From Providencia rettgeri (GTDB lineage Bacteria > Pseudomonadota > Gammaproteobacteria > Enterobacterales > Enterobacteriaceae): DNA of 64,000 nt. The notes under the pieces are model-generated. The model made no database searches. It worked only from the letters and a program-made list of their open reading frames with translations, and was not told the DNA's origin. The DNA lies in contig NZ_CP096259.1 of NCBI RefSeq assembly GCF_023205015.1, forward strand, positions 1 through 64,000. The letters are read 5' to 3'. How positions within the stretch are numbered: position 1 is the first letter of the stretch; every line of letters begins with the position of its first letter. A program made the translations under genes and the position numbers. Shown here in pieces: positions 36,146 to 46,731 of the stretch.

Positions 36146-37555
36146 ATGAAAAAGACATTATTAAGTTTGGTTGTTACCGCTCTTTTCGGATTTACTCCTA
36201 TTAGTCAATCCGCTGATGTAAACGAGCAATTAAATAAGATGTTTGGCTCTATGTCGAACACAACCAGCGGTGGTTCTTATAAGAGTGTTACTCGCGAGGG
36301 GTACGTAGGAGGGGGCTTCGTGGTCCGTAATCAGCTACGAACCCTTACACCCGTTAACGTAACGTTACCTAAAGCATCTGGTGGATGCGCCGGTATTGAT
36401 TTCTTTGCTGGATCATTCAGTTTCATTAACACGGAAGAATTTATTCAATTGCTCCGAAATATCGCGGCTAACTCTGTCGGACTGGCATTTCAGTTGGCTA
36501 TTAACGCTATGGATGCCGTACTGGGAGGGGAGTTATCAAAACTACAATCCATCATACAAAAGCTGAATGAATACACCGCCAACTCATGTCAATTATCAAA
36601 AGGCTTAATGGTAGATATGGCAGGTGCAATTAGCGAAGAAATGAAAACGTCAGTGTCTGCACAGCTTTCATCTAAAGGTATTCAGGATTCATTCAATAGC
36701 TATAAATCCGAGGTGTTAGGTAAACAACCGCCAATGATGGCAGCACAAAAAGCCGGTTTAACAAAACCGTGTACTCACTACGGTAATGTAATGTGGTGTT
36801 TATTAAGTAAAGGTGGATTTAATAGTGGATTTTTAAATTCTACGGACGAACAAAAGGAATTAGTTATGAGTTTGACTGGTATGGTTATTGTAAAAGAAGC
36901 CACACAATCTAATGACAAATCCACTCCTATATTGCACCAAACAATTGCTCCCATTCCTATTGAGGAAGTCTATGAACTATTGATGAAAGGCTCAAAAGAA
37001 AAAGAAAATGTTCAAATCTATGGCTGTGGTACATCAAAAGACACCTGCATAGCTCCAGCACCAAAGAAAATTAAGGTTGATGGGCTTCAGACTCAATTCT
37101 TAGATATATTTGAAAAATATAACTATCTTCAAAAATATATAAGCAATGAGAAACCTGCTGAAAACATAAAACAAAAAGTATTGTTTTTCAATGTTAATGG
37201 GGCTGTCACTAATGGCTACAAATTAATAGATGGTCAAGATACTACTAGAGCAATGCACTATTACAGAAATATATCAGAAATAATTAGTTATGAAGCAGCT
37301 TTCGTATATTTAAACGATATGTTAACTGCCGCTGAAAGCAGTGCAGATAGAATTATAGAAAACAATGAGGAACCTATTTTTGCTCATATAAAAAAACAGC
37401 GCGAAATGATACGAGATGCAAAAGTAACCCTTCGACAAATACATGATGGTTACATTGTTAAGCATGGTGGTTTAGTCAGAATAAACGAAATATTTAATAC
37501 ATTCATGGTTGGTACGAAACCAATTCACGTTCCAGATGGTGTGAACGCTCAATAA
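36146..37555 (+). CDS. traH: Conjugal transfer protein TraH
   Basis: A 469-residue periplasmic or outer-membrane-associated protein with a signal peptide at residues 1-22 and the TraH signature: G-G-x-x-V-R-N-Q near the start, then C-A-G-I-D-F-F-A-G-S-F-S-F-I and conserved Cys. It works with TraF and TraW in pilus assembly. The AAAAGGC upstream is a weak ribosome-binding site. It is followed within 20 bases by traG. Confidence 0.93.
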   Translation: MKKTLLSLVVTALFGFTPISQSADVNEQLNKMFGSMSNTTSGGSYKSVTREGYVGGGFVVRNQLRTLTPVNVTLPKASGGCAGIDFFAGSFSFINTEEFIQLLRNIAANSVGLAFQLAINAMDAVLGGELSKLQSIIQKLNEYTANSCQLSKGLMVDMAGAISEEMKTSVSAQLSSKGIQDSFNSYKSEVLGKQPPMMAAQKAGLTKPCTHYGNVMWCLLSKGGFNSGFLNSTDEQKELVMSLTGMVIVKEATQSNDKSTPILHQTIAPIPIEEVYELLMKGSKEKENVQIYGCGTSKDTCIAPAPKKIKVDGLQTQFLDIFEKYNYLQKYISNEKPAENIKQKVLFFNVNGAVTNGYKLIDGQDTTRAMHYYRNISEIISYEAAFVYLNDMLTAAESSADRIIENNEEPIFAHIKKQREMIRDAKVTLRQIHDGYIVKHGGLVRINEIFNTFMVGTKPIHVPDGVNAQ

Positions 37556-37574
37556 TCAATCGGAGTAATCAGTA

Positions 37575-40500
37575 ATGGATTTTCACGTATACACATCATC
37601 TGGTGGAGCTTCGGCGCTTTCAATGGTGTTTAACGGGCTTAGTATGCTCAGTAACGATGGTGTCTTGGCAGGATCATTTAAAATCGCTTTTTTGTTATCC
37701 ATCATCGGATATGTAATAAAATCTGCCGCTGATGGTGGTAGAACCATAGCATTTCAACAAGCTGCCGTATCAGTAGTTCTATTTTTATGCTTCTTTCAAG
37801 TTACAACAAGAGTCACGATTGAAGATGTTACAACCGGCGAAGTACGGGCTGTTGATAATGTACCTTTCGGTGTTGGTTTTACAGCATCAATTATCAGCAA
37901 TACTGGTTATCAGTTTACACGAAAAATGGAACAGGCATTTTCAATGCCAAGCATGACTGAAAACGGTCCCGTTGACCCATTGTATACCCTTGCATCAATG
38001 TTTGATGCAATGCGAGATCCGTTAATTTGGTCCAGTGGCGATAGTAAAAGTGCTCACTTAGAGGAAGCTATAAAGGTTTATACAAACCAATGCCTTGCAT
38101 TTGATATTGCAAGAGGGGCTCAAAGTTTCATGGGAATCATGAATAAGCCATTTGATGATCAACTAGCAACAAGCCCAAACAGAACTATTGCCATTGAAGT
38201 AAACGGTAAAGTTGATGATGTGTCCTGTCTTGAGGCAATGAAAAGTATCAGGCTTATGGTTGGCGGGCAAGCTGACTCAATCGGTAAAGGTGTGCTCAGT
38301 GTAAGAAATGGGTTTAGTGAAAAATGTAAAACATACGGCTCAAAGAACCAGTGTTCACTTCCATTTGCAAACCAGACCATGACTGAAGCAATGACATTTT
38401 TTGGGGCTACAGGGAAAAACCTACGTGATTTTCAAGCGCAGTTATTAATGTACCCGTTCGTTGTTAATATGCCTCAAACCGCTAATGAAAACGCCTATCA
38501 CTCCTATGCGGCGGTCGCTAAATCACAGTCTCAAATTCAACAATCATTCAAATGGGCGTCTGAAGGTTCGTCATTTCTAATTTGGATTCAATATCTTCAG
38601 TCTTTTATACAGGCGGCTGTATACGGTCTGGTGCCATTTGTTGCCTTCGCTTTAGCATTCGGATTAATGGGCGTAGGTTTGAGCCTTAAATACGTTCTGG
38701 TGCTTTTGTGGATTCAAACATGGCAACCGTTACTTGCGATCATGAACGCTATTATGTTAACTAAAACACAGTCTGATATCTCAGTGCTGGTTTCTGGTGC
38801 TTCTAGTTTCTCCGATTTATACCATTTGTTATTTGTTACACAGAAAAATATCGCCATTGCAGGGCACATGATGGCATCAGTACCGATGTTGGGCGCATTT
38901 GTCGTGTTTGGTTCCTCTTATGCTTTCACGGGATTAACAAAAGGTCTATCAACAACAGGTGCTCCTGATACGTCACCAATGACTCCAGATGCTACTGATT
39001 CTCCAGCTTTACACAAGCAATCAGCAGTTACTGAACAATCAGCACATAATGCAGTATCAACGATAACAGGCGGGAATAGCACTGCTCCAAAACTGGACTT
39101 ATCAAATACGCGACAACAAGCTATACAATCTGCTTCCAGTAGAAATATTACAGCTCAAGAAACCTTAACTTCAGCTATTGATAAAGGTGTTAGTTCTTTG
39201 AGTTCTATGGGGATAAATACATCTCATAACTACGGATCTACAATCAATAGTGATACCGGTTTGAGCAATACAGTTAGCAATTCATCCAATAATGGCTCAA
39301 TGATCACAACTGGTAACACATCCTCTACTATTGATGAGAGCGCAAAAATTACCGCTTTATCCGGTGACGCAAGCGTATCAGGTGGTATGGGCGTAGGTTC
39401 ACCGGATACTGGTGGAGCTGGTGGCTCTGGTGGTAAAGGCGTTTCTATTGGCGGTAGCGCTGCCGTTAGTGCTCAATCCTCCGATATTCACCGTAATTCT
39501 GGAGCTCAAACAACCGGCATAATGACAAATGACTCAGTTGCAACGAATGATGCAACCAGTTTATCCAATAATATTCAATTTGCTGAACACATTGCGGATC
39601 AACTTGATAAACATGGTGGTACTCAAGAGTCAGCACAACTAGCACAAAGTATCAGACAAGCCGCCTCGCAAGCAGAAACAGCCCAAGAATCATATAGTGA
39701 GACTGTTTCTGCTAATAATTCTGTATCTACAAAACAGTCTTATACCGCAGGTCAGGTAGCAAATTTAGCAAATGAAAACAGTAATGTTGTAGACAAAATC
39801 AATAATGAAAATCTAAGTAATGATGAATTCCAGAACAGAAAAAAAGAATATCAACAGCAGCTTAGTTCCATTATGGGAGCATCGGACGCAGAAAGCGCGG
39901 CGACAATTTATGCAGCAAACGATACTGGCGGTTTAGTTAACCACTTTGGAGAATTGTTCGGTCCTGCTACAAACCCTACTGGTGCTATGAATGGCGAAGA
40001 AAGTAGAAACATGAATGTTGCACAAAATACTGCATCGGAAGTTCAAGGCAATATTTCCAGCACTCAGGGGGCTGTTAATACCAAATTCGGTAATACTACA
40101 GCTCAAGCCCAACAGTTCTTAAACAGCCAACAGACTAATGTAGAAGATGTTTCAGCTAAAAATAGTGCAGGACTAGGAATGTCTGAGCATTATTCAGAAT
40201 CTAAGATGGCTAGAGAACAATTACATGGAAGTTCTGTATCAGAAAATAGCTCTCGAATGATTTCAAATGATGGCACAAGTGTTGCTGCAAGCATGAATGC
40301 ATTGAACAATTCAGTTAGTAACGTGGGTGCAGATCAAAACAACATAGAATCAGATACAACGGCAAATTTAAATTCTATGAAGCCAGTAAACACAGTGGCT
40401 ATGCCGTATGAACAGTCCAACAATATTACAGACGGACTAGCACAATACGCAGCTATTGCTAAAAATTCCACTTCTATTAATCAAATAAATGAAGCAGCAA

Positions 40501-40817
40501 CAAATTTCGCAAATACATATTATGAAAATGGCGGTAATGCCAGCCGTGACCAACTTTACAGCGCACTTAATAATGTGCAAATTGAAGCAAGAACGGGTTC
40601 TGGGAATACTCAATTAAACATAACCAACAACACGTTAGCAGGTGGTAATGGCAATCAAATTCCACAAAGAAGTCGTAGGGACATAATTATCGGTACAGAT
40701 CTATCACCTAGTTCTATACCAGAGAAACCTGAAAAATCAGAAGGTTCAGGTGAAGATAAAGCAATTATTACAAAAGGTAACCCAATGCCAAGAGTAGAAC
40801 AAATTAAACCGCGATAA
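37575..40817 (+). CDS. traG: Conjugal transfer protein TraG
   Basis: A 1080-residue inner-membrane protein. The TraG_N domain fills about residues 1-465, with membrane segments near 30-50, 60-80, 335-372 and 420-450. The C-terminal half is Ser/Asn/Thr/Gln-rich, helical and periplasmic, needed for mating-pair stabilisation; in SXT/R391 and F it is also the part recognised by the recipient's entry-exclusion protein. Length is typical. It closes the traF-traH-traG operon before a strong terminator. Confidence 0.92.
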   Translation: MDFHVYTSSGGASALSMVFNGLSMLSNDGVLAGSFKIAFLLSIIGYVIKSAADGGRTIAFQQAAVSVVLFLCFFQVTTRVTIEDVTTGEVRAVDNVPFGVGFTASIISNTGYQFTRKMEQAFSMPSMTENGPVDPLYTLASMFDAMRDPLIWSSGDSKSAHLEEAIKVYTNQCLAFDIARGAQSFMGIMNKPFDDQLATSPNRTIAIEVNGKVDDVSCLEAMKSIRLMVGGQADSIGKGVLSVRNGFSEKCKTYGSKNQCSLPFANQTMTEAMTFFGATGKNLRDFQAQLLMYPFVVNMPQTANENAYHSYAAVAKSQSQIQQSFKWASEGSSFLIWIQYLQSFIQAAVYGLVPFVAFALAFGLMGVGLSLKYVLVLLWIQTWQPLLAIMNAIMLTKTQSDISVLVSGASSFSDLYHLLFVTQKNIAIAGHMMASVPMLGAFVVFGSSYAFTGLTKGLSTTGAPDTSPMTPDATDSPALHKQSAVTEQSAHNAVSTITGGNSTAPKLDLSNTRQQAIQSASSRNITAQETLTSAIDKGVSSLSSMGINTSHNYGSTINSDTGLSNTVSNSSNNGSMITTGNTSSTIDESAKITALSGDASVSGGMGVGSPDTGGAGGSGGKGVSIGGSAAVSAQSSDIHRNSGAQTTGIMTNDSVATNDATSLSNNIQFAEHIADQLDKHGGTQESAQLAQSIRQAASQAETAQESYSETVSANNSVSTKQSYTAGQVANLANENSNVVDKINNENLSNDEFQNRKKEYQQQLSSIMGASDAESAATIYAANDTGGLVNHFGELFGPATNPTGAMNGEESRNMNVAQNTASEVQGNISSTQGAVNTKFGNTTAQAQQFLNSQQTNVEDVSAKNSAGLGMSEHYSESKMAREQLHGSSVSENSSRMISNDGTSVAASMNALNNSVSNVGADQNNIESDTTANLNSMKPVNTVAMPYEQSNNITDGLAQYAAIAKNSTSINQINEAATNFANTYYENGGNASRDQLYSALNNVQIEARTGSGNTQLNITNNTLAGGNGNQIPQRSRRDIIIGTDLSPSSIPEKPEKSEGSGEDKAIITKGNPMPRVEQIKPR

Positions 40818-40829
40818 CGGACATAAAAA

Positions 40830-40856
40830 AAGGCAAAAACATTGTGTTTTTGCCTT
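40830..40856. terminator. Terminator after traG
   Basis: A perfect 12-bp stem (AAGGCAAAAACA and complement) with a TTG loop lies between the traG stop and a convergent small gene. A/T tracts allow action on both strands. Confidence 0.82.
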
Positions 40857-40876
40857 ATCTTTATGATCTGCGTTAC

Positions 40877-41131
40877 TCAAATTGGCATTAAAAAAAACGC
40901 CAGAAAAACGACAATAGCAATACCTAATCCATAATCTTCTAAAAAACTACCGAAACCAGAGCCGCTTTCACGCTTCCTAACATAAGCAGAGCCATATAAA
41001 TCAATATCGTGTTGACGCTGTTCTGCGGCTTGTTGTTCTGCTTTTTGCATTCTCTCCGCATGACACTTACACGAACGGGTGAAGTGATAATAACGCGGTC
41101 GTCTGTATATGAAACCGTGATTAAAAGACAT
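40877..41131 (-). CDS. Small membrane protein, 84 residues
   Basis: A Cys/His-containing basic N-terminal half (R-S-C-K-C-H), a Gln/Ala-rich helix, then one hydrophobic segment at about residues 65-82. The start behind GAGGGGGG is strong. Unknown family. It lies alone on the minus strand between traG and traN. An entry-exclusion partner of TraG would be expected somewhere in this neighbourhood, and this is one candidate by position and membrane location only. Confidence 0.55.
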   Translation of the reverse strand: MSFNHGFIYRRPRYYHFTRSCKCHAERMQKAEQQAAEQRQHDIDLYGSAYVRKRESGSGFGSFLEDYGLGIAIVVFLAFFLMPI

Positions 41132-42001
41132 ATCGCCCCCCCTCAACTGATTAATTTATATACCATTAAATCATACCTTATTTCATAAAAAATTACATGC
41201 TAAATAGAACCCTTTTCTAAGTATTTATCCTGAAAAATAGAAATGTAAGGTGTTTATCATGTAATGATCCGAAAACCATGAGGAAAGAAAATGATTCAAA
41301 ATTTTAGGAGAAGAAATTTTTCTTCGGTGGTGACTCATTTATCACTAATAGCCTATATCTCAGTGATGATAACACCCGTTAACTCATTTGCTGAAGTTCC
41401 GTCCACACCTCCAGAAAACACAGGTAAATATCAGACAGATAAAAATAATTTGGAGGGAGTTACTGCTGGTCATGACACAGCTAAAGAGGCTTTAAATTTT
41501 TATAAAACATTACCAAGCCTAAATGTAGACTCGAAAGGTACTTCACAATTTGGTAAAGGTGAATCAGTCAATTTTAACAGTATTTATTATAAAGACAGCC
41601 TTGCTATGGGAGTAGATGATGTATCAAACGTCTATGGCAATGATAGCAAAACAAATGAAATTGGGTTTCATGAATCAAAAAAACTTAAAACAGAACAAAG
41701 CCCCAAGGGAGAGGCATACCGAACTTTAGTAGGGGCATCCCGTCATTCCTCAATTGACATTAACAAAGATGATGATGTTTTTAATGTTCATAACGATTTT
41801 CTCTCAAATGAAAAAAAATATTCCGATGCTATTTCAAAATGCGAAACAAAACAGGTATTTGAGGATTATGTAGATAAAAAGCACATACCTGATTATAAGG
41901 AATGCACAAAAACAGTCGATGTGACAGGTGGTTACTGATCTGATTTAATGGCACCGCACACTTTTGTGAAGGATAATTAGTCCAACAACAAAGGTGTGAA
42001 A

Positions 42002-42292
42002 ATGACCCAACGAAGAAAACCTAGAAAATATACTGATGAGTTCAGAGAAGAAGCTGTAAAGCTAGTCACTGAACAAGGTTACAGTGTTACTGAAGCAGCC
42101 AAATCATTAGGCATAACAACTAAGCTGCTTTACAACTGGAAAGACAAACTAGCCAAGCAAACTTCAGGCGAAGCATTAAGCAAAGATGAGAGAGCTGAAC
42201 TGGTTAAGCTCAGAAAAGAGAATAAACGCTTACAGATGGAGCGTGAGATCTTAAAAAAGGCGAGTGCCTTCTTTGCGAAAGAAATGAAATAA
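42002..42292 (+). CDS. IS3-family OrfA (copy 3)
   Basis: Same 96-residue helix-turn-helix/leucine-zipper protein as in the other two copies, N-terminal part of the frameshifted OrfAB transposase. Confidence 0.9.
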   Translation: MTQRRKPRKYTDEFREEAVKLVTEQGYSVTEAAKSLGITTKLLYNWKDKLAKQTSGEALSKDERAELVKLRKENKRLQMEREILKKASAFFAKEMK

Positions 42293-42339
42293 AGTTCGAA
42301 TATATTAAAGAGCAGCAATGGCGCTTTCCAATTAGCGTT

Positions 42340-43155
42340 TTGTGCGAGGTTCTAGAAGTGAGTCGGTCAGCCTATTACGCATGGCTGAGGCGACCAGCCA
42401 AGATTATTAGTGTTGAAGAGTTAATGCTTTATCGTCGCATGAAGAGGTTATTTGATGATAGCCGCAGTAGTGCTGGTGCCAGAACCTTAATGAAGTTGCT
42501 ACGCAAAGAAGGCTTTAAAATTGGTATTTGTCGGGTTAAGAGCTTGATGAAAAAGCTCGGTTTAGTCGTTAAACAGCGAGTGGCTTATAAAGTGACGACT
42601 ATGCGCAAACATAGCCATGCGGTTGCTGATAACTTATTGAAGCGCCAATTCAATCCAGCCAGAGCAAATCAGGCGTGGGCGGGTGATATCACCTATCTAA
42701 GAACGCATCAAGGCTGGATGTACCTAGCTGTTGTGATGGATTTGCATTCTCGCCGTATTATTGGCTGGGCGTTGAGTAAACGCATGACGGTTGATTTAAC
42801 CATGAGAGCGATGCAAATGGCTATCAACCTGCGTCAACCCAAAGCAGGCTTGATCTTCCATAGCGACAGAGGCTCACAATACACCAGTAAGCGTTTTCAA
42901 TCATTGCTATGGAGCAATCGAATTACGCCATCAATGAGTGGTTGTGGAGCATGTTTAGATAATGCTGTGGTTGAAAGGTTTTTCGGCAGCTTGAAAAATG
43001 AATGGCTATTAAATGTTTACCATTTAACCAGAGAAAGCATGAAAACTGATGTAGAGAAATACATCAAATACTACAACTCAGTTCGGCTTCATACTTCATT
43101 AAATGATATGTCGCCAATTGAGTTTGAAAGTGTAAGGAAAAAGTGTGCGGCCTAG
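42340..43155 (+). CDS. IS3-family transposase OrfB (copy 3)
   Basis: DDE transposase core, the same as in copies 1 and 2 at the protein level, in the -1 frame of orfA. Intact. Confidence 0.9.
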   Translation: MCEVLEVSRSAYYAWLRRPAKIISVEELMLYRRMKRLFDDSRSSAGARTLMKLLRKEGFKIGICRVKSLMKKLGLVVKQRVAYKVTTMRKHSHAVADNLLKRQFNPARANQAWAGDITYLRTHQGWMYLAVVMDLHSRRIIGWALSKRMTVDLTMRAMQMAINLRQPKAGLIFHSDRGSQYTSKRFQSLLWSNRITPSMSGCGACLDNAVVERFFGSLKNEWLLNVYHLTRESMKTDVEKYIKYYNSVRLHTSLNDMSPIEFESVRKKCAA

Positions 43156-45304
43156 CTTGACCAGATCATACATAGTTAATCATCCATATTTAGCAGGTTT
43201 GGTATCTCATAATTCAGGTCCTGCAAATATTAAAACCTGTGGGGAGACATGTGTTGATATCTGGTTAGGAAAAGTAGGTGATGACTACTGGAAAGGTAAC
43301 TGCCGAATATTTGAAGATTATATGTCTGTGAATGTTATTAACCCAACCGCTGTTATTAGCGCAAAAATAACCCGCGCTAAATGGGATGATTACATGCAAA
43401 TCTATGCTGGTACAAGCACTGATCTTGAACAGGTATGGGGTGGACCACACGGAAAAGATGTTTTTCCACCTGAAACTCCTGGTCGTTGCGAACTTTCTAC
43501 AAGTTGGGACCAGCAATTAGATGTTGATGTGACTGAAAAATTTAGTAAGGTCCAACCGTATGATGAAGTGTTTTTTAAAAACAGAGTTTCTGTAACTGGT
43601 GCAGGTGAAGGCTTTGCACAATTACGCATTCAATTTGATAAAAAAAAGGCACTTACTAACGATGTCTGGAGTTCGCCACAGCAAGGTGAATTTAACAAGG
43701 CAGTCAAAGCCATTAAAGAAGGATTTTGTCAGGATTACACTGTTGTTTGTCATGACACAATAATCCCCGATAAAGACGGTTGTGCTGTCATAGATGGTGT
43801 CAAACTCTGTAAAGAGGACTTCGTGCCACCGCCGTTAGATAAAATATCTCCATTCTGTAAGCGAGCAGAAGTGATCACGCATTGCGGTAAAGAGCATGGA
43901 GTTAACAACACATGTAAAAAATACGAGAAGCAAGGTTGTTCATTTATAAAGTCTCAATGTTTAACGGGAAAAGAAGGTGATATTGCTGGTTGCTGGCAAT
44001 CTAGTGAAACATGGGATTGTGGAAAAGATGTTACCTTTAATAATGGCGCAGTCCATGAAAAGCTAATTTGTGACGGCGCGGTACAATGTCTAAATGGATC
44101 ATGTTTACGTCCTTCATCTCAAGAGAATGGTGATTTTGCAACAGCGGCTGCTATGTTGAATGCGGCATCTTTTGCATTGGCAGATACTAATTGTGCTGAT
44201 GCAGAAGAAGCAAACAACGGTGAATCTTCTTTGAATAAAGAGCAATGTGTCATTTTCAAAGGTGAAGCTCTAACATGCCGAACGGCAATGGGAGGATGGG
44301 TAGATTGTTGTGATCAACCGGTCGGTGTGAGCTGGATAGAATACGTACAGCTTTCAATGATGACTATGAGAGCGGCAGATGCTTTAGCGATAGAAGCAGG
44401 GTTGTTTGATGGTGGTGTAGGCTTATTTGATATGGCAAGCACAGCAGCTATGGATGCGGTGGAAGCTATTACAAAACCTACTATTTCCGCTTTTAACTCT
44501 TTTGTCGGAAATGCCGGTGCTGAAGTAGCTCAAGGAGTCGCTGAAAAAGGCGTTGTCTCGATGACAACAGCAGCGCTTAACAACCTAACAACCAAAGTTG
44601 CCGAATGGACTGCAAACACCTTCGGTGAGGCTGTTACAAACGCTATTTTCCAATCCGCAGCTACTGAAGGCGGAAAAACCGCTACTCAATCATTAGCAGA
44701 AAACGGAGGGGCTAGCTCCGGTGCTTCAGTAGTGCAACTTTCATCAACGATCACAACAGCCATGTCAGTTGTCGGATATGCATACTTGGCATACCAAATG
44801 GCAAACCTATTGGTGAATATTATATGGGCTTGTACCGATGAAGAATTCAAACTGGCAATCAAAAAAGAAACTAAGTTAGCGACAAAGGTAGACAGTTGGT
44901 GTTCTAAGAAGGTTCTTGGCGCATGTATCGAAAAGAAAAGTAGCTACTGTGCCTATAACTCTCAGGTAGCCAGAATAATCACTGAGCACGTTAGAGGAAC
45001 AATAGGATACGGTGATACAAAAAATCCGAATTGTGAAGGAATTACATTAGCAGATATGGATAAAGTAGACTTCACCAAAATAGACTTTTCTGAATGGACC
45101 GCAACTCTTAAAGAAGCCGACATGCTTCCTGATTTCAAAGAATTTGACCTCGATAAATATACGGGTTCTGGAAGTACACTCAATGCTGATGGAAAGCGAG
45201 TAAACTCTGTCGAGCGATTTACCAGAGGGGTTGAAGGTACAGATTTAGATGAAGTTAGACAAAGAGCGAAAACAAGGTTAAGTGTTAAAGATGAATAGAT
45301 AAAT

Positions 45305-45333
45305 AAATCCCGCTAATAAGCGGGATTTTTTTT
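45305..45333. terminator. Bidirectional terminator after traN
   Basis: AAATCCCGCT, AATA loop, AGCGGGATTT and a T-run lie between traN and the convergent lipoprotein gene. Confidence 0.87.
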
Positions 45334-46171
45334 ATCTAAATTTATATACCTGACCATTCCGTATTATTTTTGGCTCACTTTTCAAATTGCTCGGCAAAAA
45401 CAGTACGGTTTCAGGACCTAACTCAACACTAATTTTCTTGAATTCTTCCTCATACTTACCAGTGTCGTGTAAATAATGAACACACTCATGATCCGTATAA
45501 TTATATGAATACTTCAGATTAGTGAATGGTGCTTGATGCACATTTACATATAGATTCTGCTCGGAAATAGTTCTATTTTCTGTAACAGATACAAATTTAG
45601 CAGCGTTACATGCTAAAACATTTCCAGCCACTTCAGCTTTAATTGCATTTGATAAGTATTTATCAAAGACAGAGTTAATACGCTTCGTTTTCAAAAGCTG
45701 GTCACTGAAACTCAGCGGTGTAGACCCCCATTCGGTTACTAGTAAACGACCTTCCATCATAGGTGCTCGTTCTTCAGGTGTGCTTGTATCAAAAGCTAAA
45801 AGCCCAAAAACAGGGTTTACTGTTGCAGCAAGGGTAAGATCCACTACATTTACTGCATTCTTGCTTTGTAAGGTGATTTCTCTTAACTGATCCATCCCTT
45901 TTGTATCGTTTACAACAATAGGTTCCTTAATCTTTTTTAATGAATTTCCTTTCTGACTTGGTACTAACACAGCAAAGATCGTGTAATTATCCGCATCATC
46001 ATCCAGATTATTCAACCCTATTGATTTAGCAATTTTGAGAGCCTCACTTCCATTTTCAACCACTGGTTTTGAAGCCTCATTATTATATATCCAATTACTA
46101 TTTTCATTATTAGCACAGCCGGATAACACTAATGAAAATAGAATCCCTGTAATCATTTTACAACTTTTCAT
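45332..46171 (-). CDS. Putative lipoprotein, 279 residues
   Basis: The signal sequence ends in L-S-G-C with the Cys at residue 18, so the product should be a lipidated envelope protein. The mature part is mixed alpha/beta with no recognised domain. Its start overlaps the stop of the FlhC-like gene, so it is the last gene of that minus-strand operon. Surface-exclusion proteins can be lipoproteins, but no similarity was seen. Confidence 0.65.
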   Translation of the reverse strand: MKSCKMITGILFSLVLSGCANNENSNWIYNNEASKPVVENGSEALKIAKSIGLNNLDDDADNYTIFAVLVPSQKGNSLKKIKEPIVVNDTKGMDQLREITLQSKNAVNVVDLTLAATVNPVFGLLAFDTSTPEERAPMMEGRLLVTEWGSTPLSFSDQLLKTKRINSVFDKYLSNAIKAEVAGNVLACNAAKFVSVTENRTISEQNLYVNVHQAPFTNLKYSYNYTDHECVHYLHDTGKYEEEFKKISVELGPETVLFLPSNLKSEPKIIRNGQVYKFR

Positions 46172-46731
46172 TATTCACCCTTATTATTAATAAATTCATT
46201 TTCTTTAGATTCAGAGCAATATGGACATTTCATATTGCAGGAATCCTCTGATTCGTGTGTAAGATAGATATATTTCTGCCGACACTCAAAACAGCCAGTT
46301 AAACCAATTATTCCATTTCGGTAATTGGTTGCGATTTGCCATGCCAAGTTCGGATCAATTATGTGTTTCTTTAATGGATCATCAAAGAAGCCACAATGAA
46401 CATTAAATAAATGGCGGTATGCTTTATAAGCACCAACCAATTCTTCTATTTGCAATCTATTTTCTGGATCTTGTGCAGTCATTAAATATACATGTAAAAA
46501 ATCAGTAGCAGATCGTTTATCATGTTGATTAGCTAATATAGTGCTAATTTTTCTTAGTCGTCCTAACGTAAAATCATTATCCTCATTATCAATTCCTGAA
46601 TCATTTCGTAAACATCCATACATACGTGGAGATATTGCTGGAATCTCAGACAATATTACATTCTTTCTAAATCCAAGTTTTATCATATCAATTGCTAATT
46701 GATAATCTTCTGGCGCAATAGTTAATTTCAT
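46171..46731 (-). CDS. FlhC-like transcriptional activator (SetC/AcaC type)
   Basis: The 186-residue product aligns by eye with FlhC: D-Y-Q-L-A-I-D-M-I-K-L-G near residues 8-20 matches FlhC D-I-Q-L-A-M-E-L-I-T-L-G, and the C-terminal zinc-site Cys (C-F-E-C, then C-P-Y-C about 20 residues later) are present. In SXT/R391 (SetCD) and IncA/C (AcaCD) an FlhC homologue and an FlhD-like partner switch on the tra operons. The gene overlaps both neighbours by a few bases, an operon with tight coupling. Confidence 0.82.
   Translation of the reverse strand: MKLTIAPEDYQLAIDMIKLGFRKNVILSEIPAISPRMYGCLRNDSGIDNEDNDFTLGRLRKISTILANQHDKRSATDFLHVYLMTAQDPENRLQIEELVGAYKAYRHLFNVHCGFFDDPLKKHIIDPNLAWQIATNYRNGIIGLTGCFECRQKYIYLTHESEDSCNMKCPYCSESKENEFINNKGE

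Larger units (their letters stand above)
41936..43168 (+). mobile_element. IS3-family element, copy 3
   Basis: 1233 bp with TGATCTG and CAGATCA ends, flanked by the target duplication TAC (41933-41935 and 43169-43171). Inserted in traN by simple transposition. Direct orientation relative to copy 2, inverted relative to copy 1. Confidence 0.95.
41291..45298 (+). pseudogene. traN: TraN interrupted by IS copy 3
   Basis: Before insertion the frame ran 41291-41935 and continued at 43172-45298, about 923 residues. The junction G-G-Y to I-V-N-H is in frame once the IS and one target copy are removed. The N-terminus has a signal peptide; the C-terminal part is Cys-rich with the TraN-like pattern of C-x-x-C segments around 43850-44350 and a helical, hydrophobic segment near 44700-44850. 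TraN is the outer-membrane adhesin that stabilises mating pairs. The IS introduces a stop after about 215 residues, so the adhesin should be lost. Confidence 0.9.
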
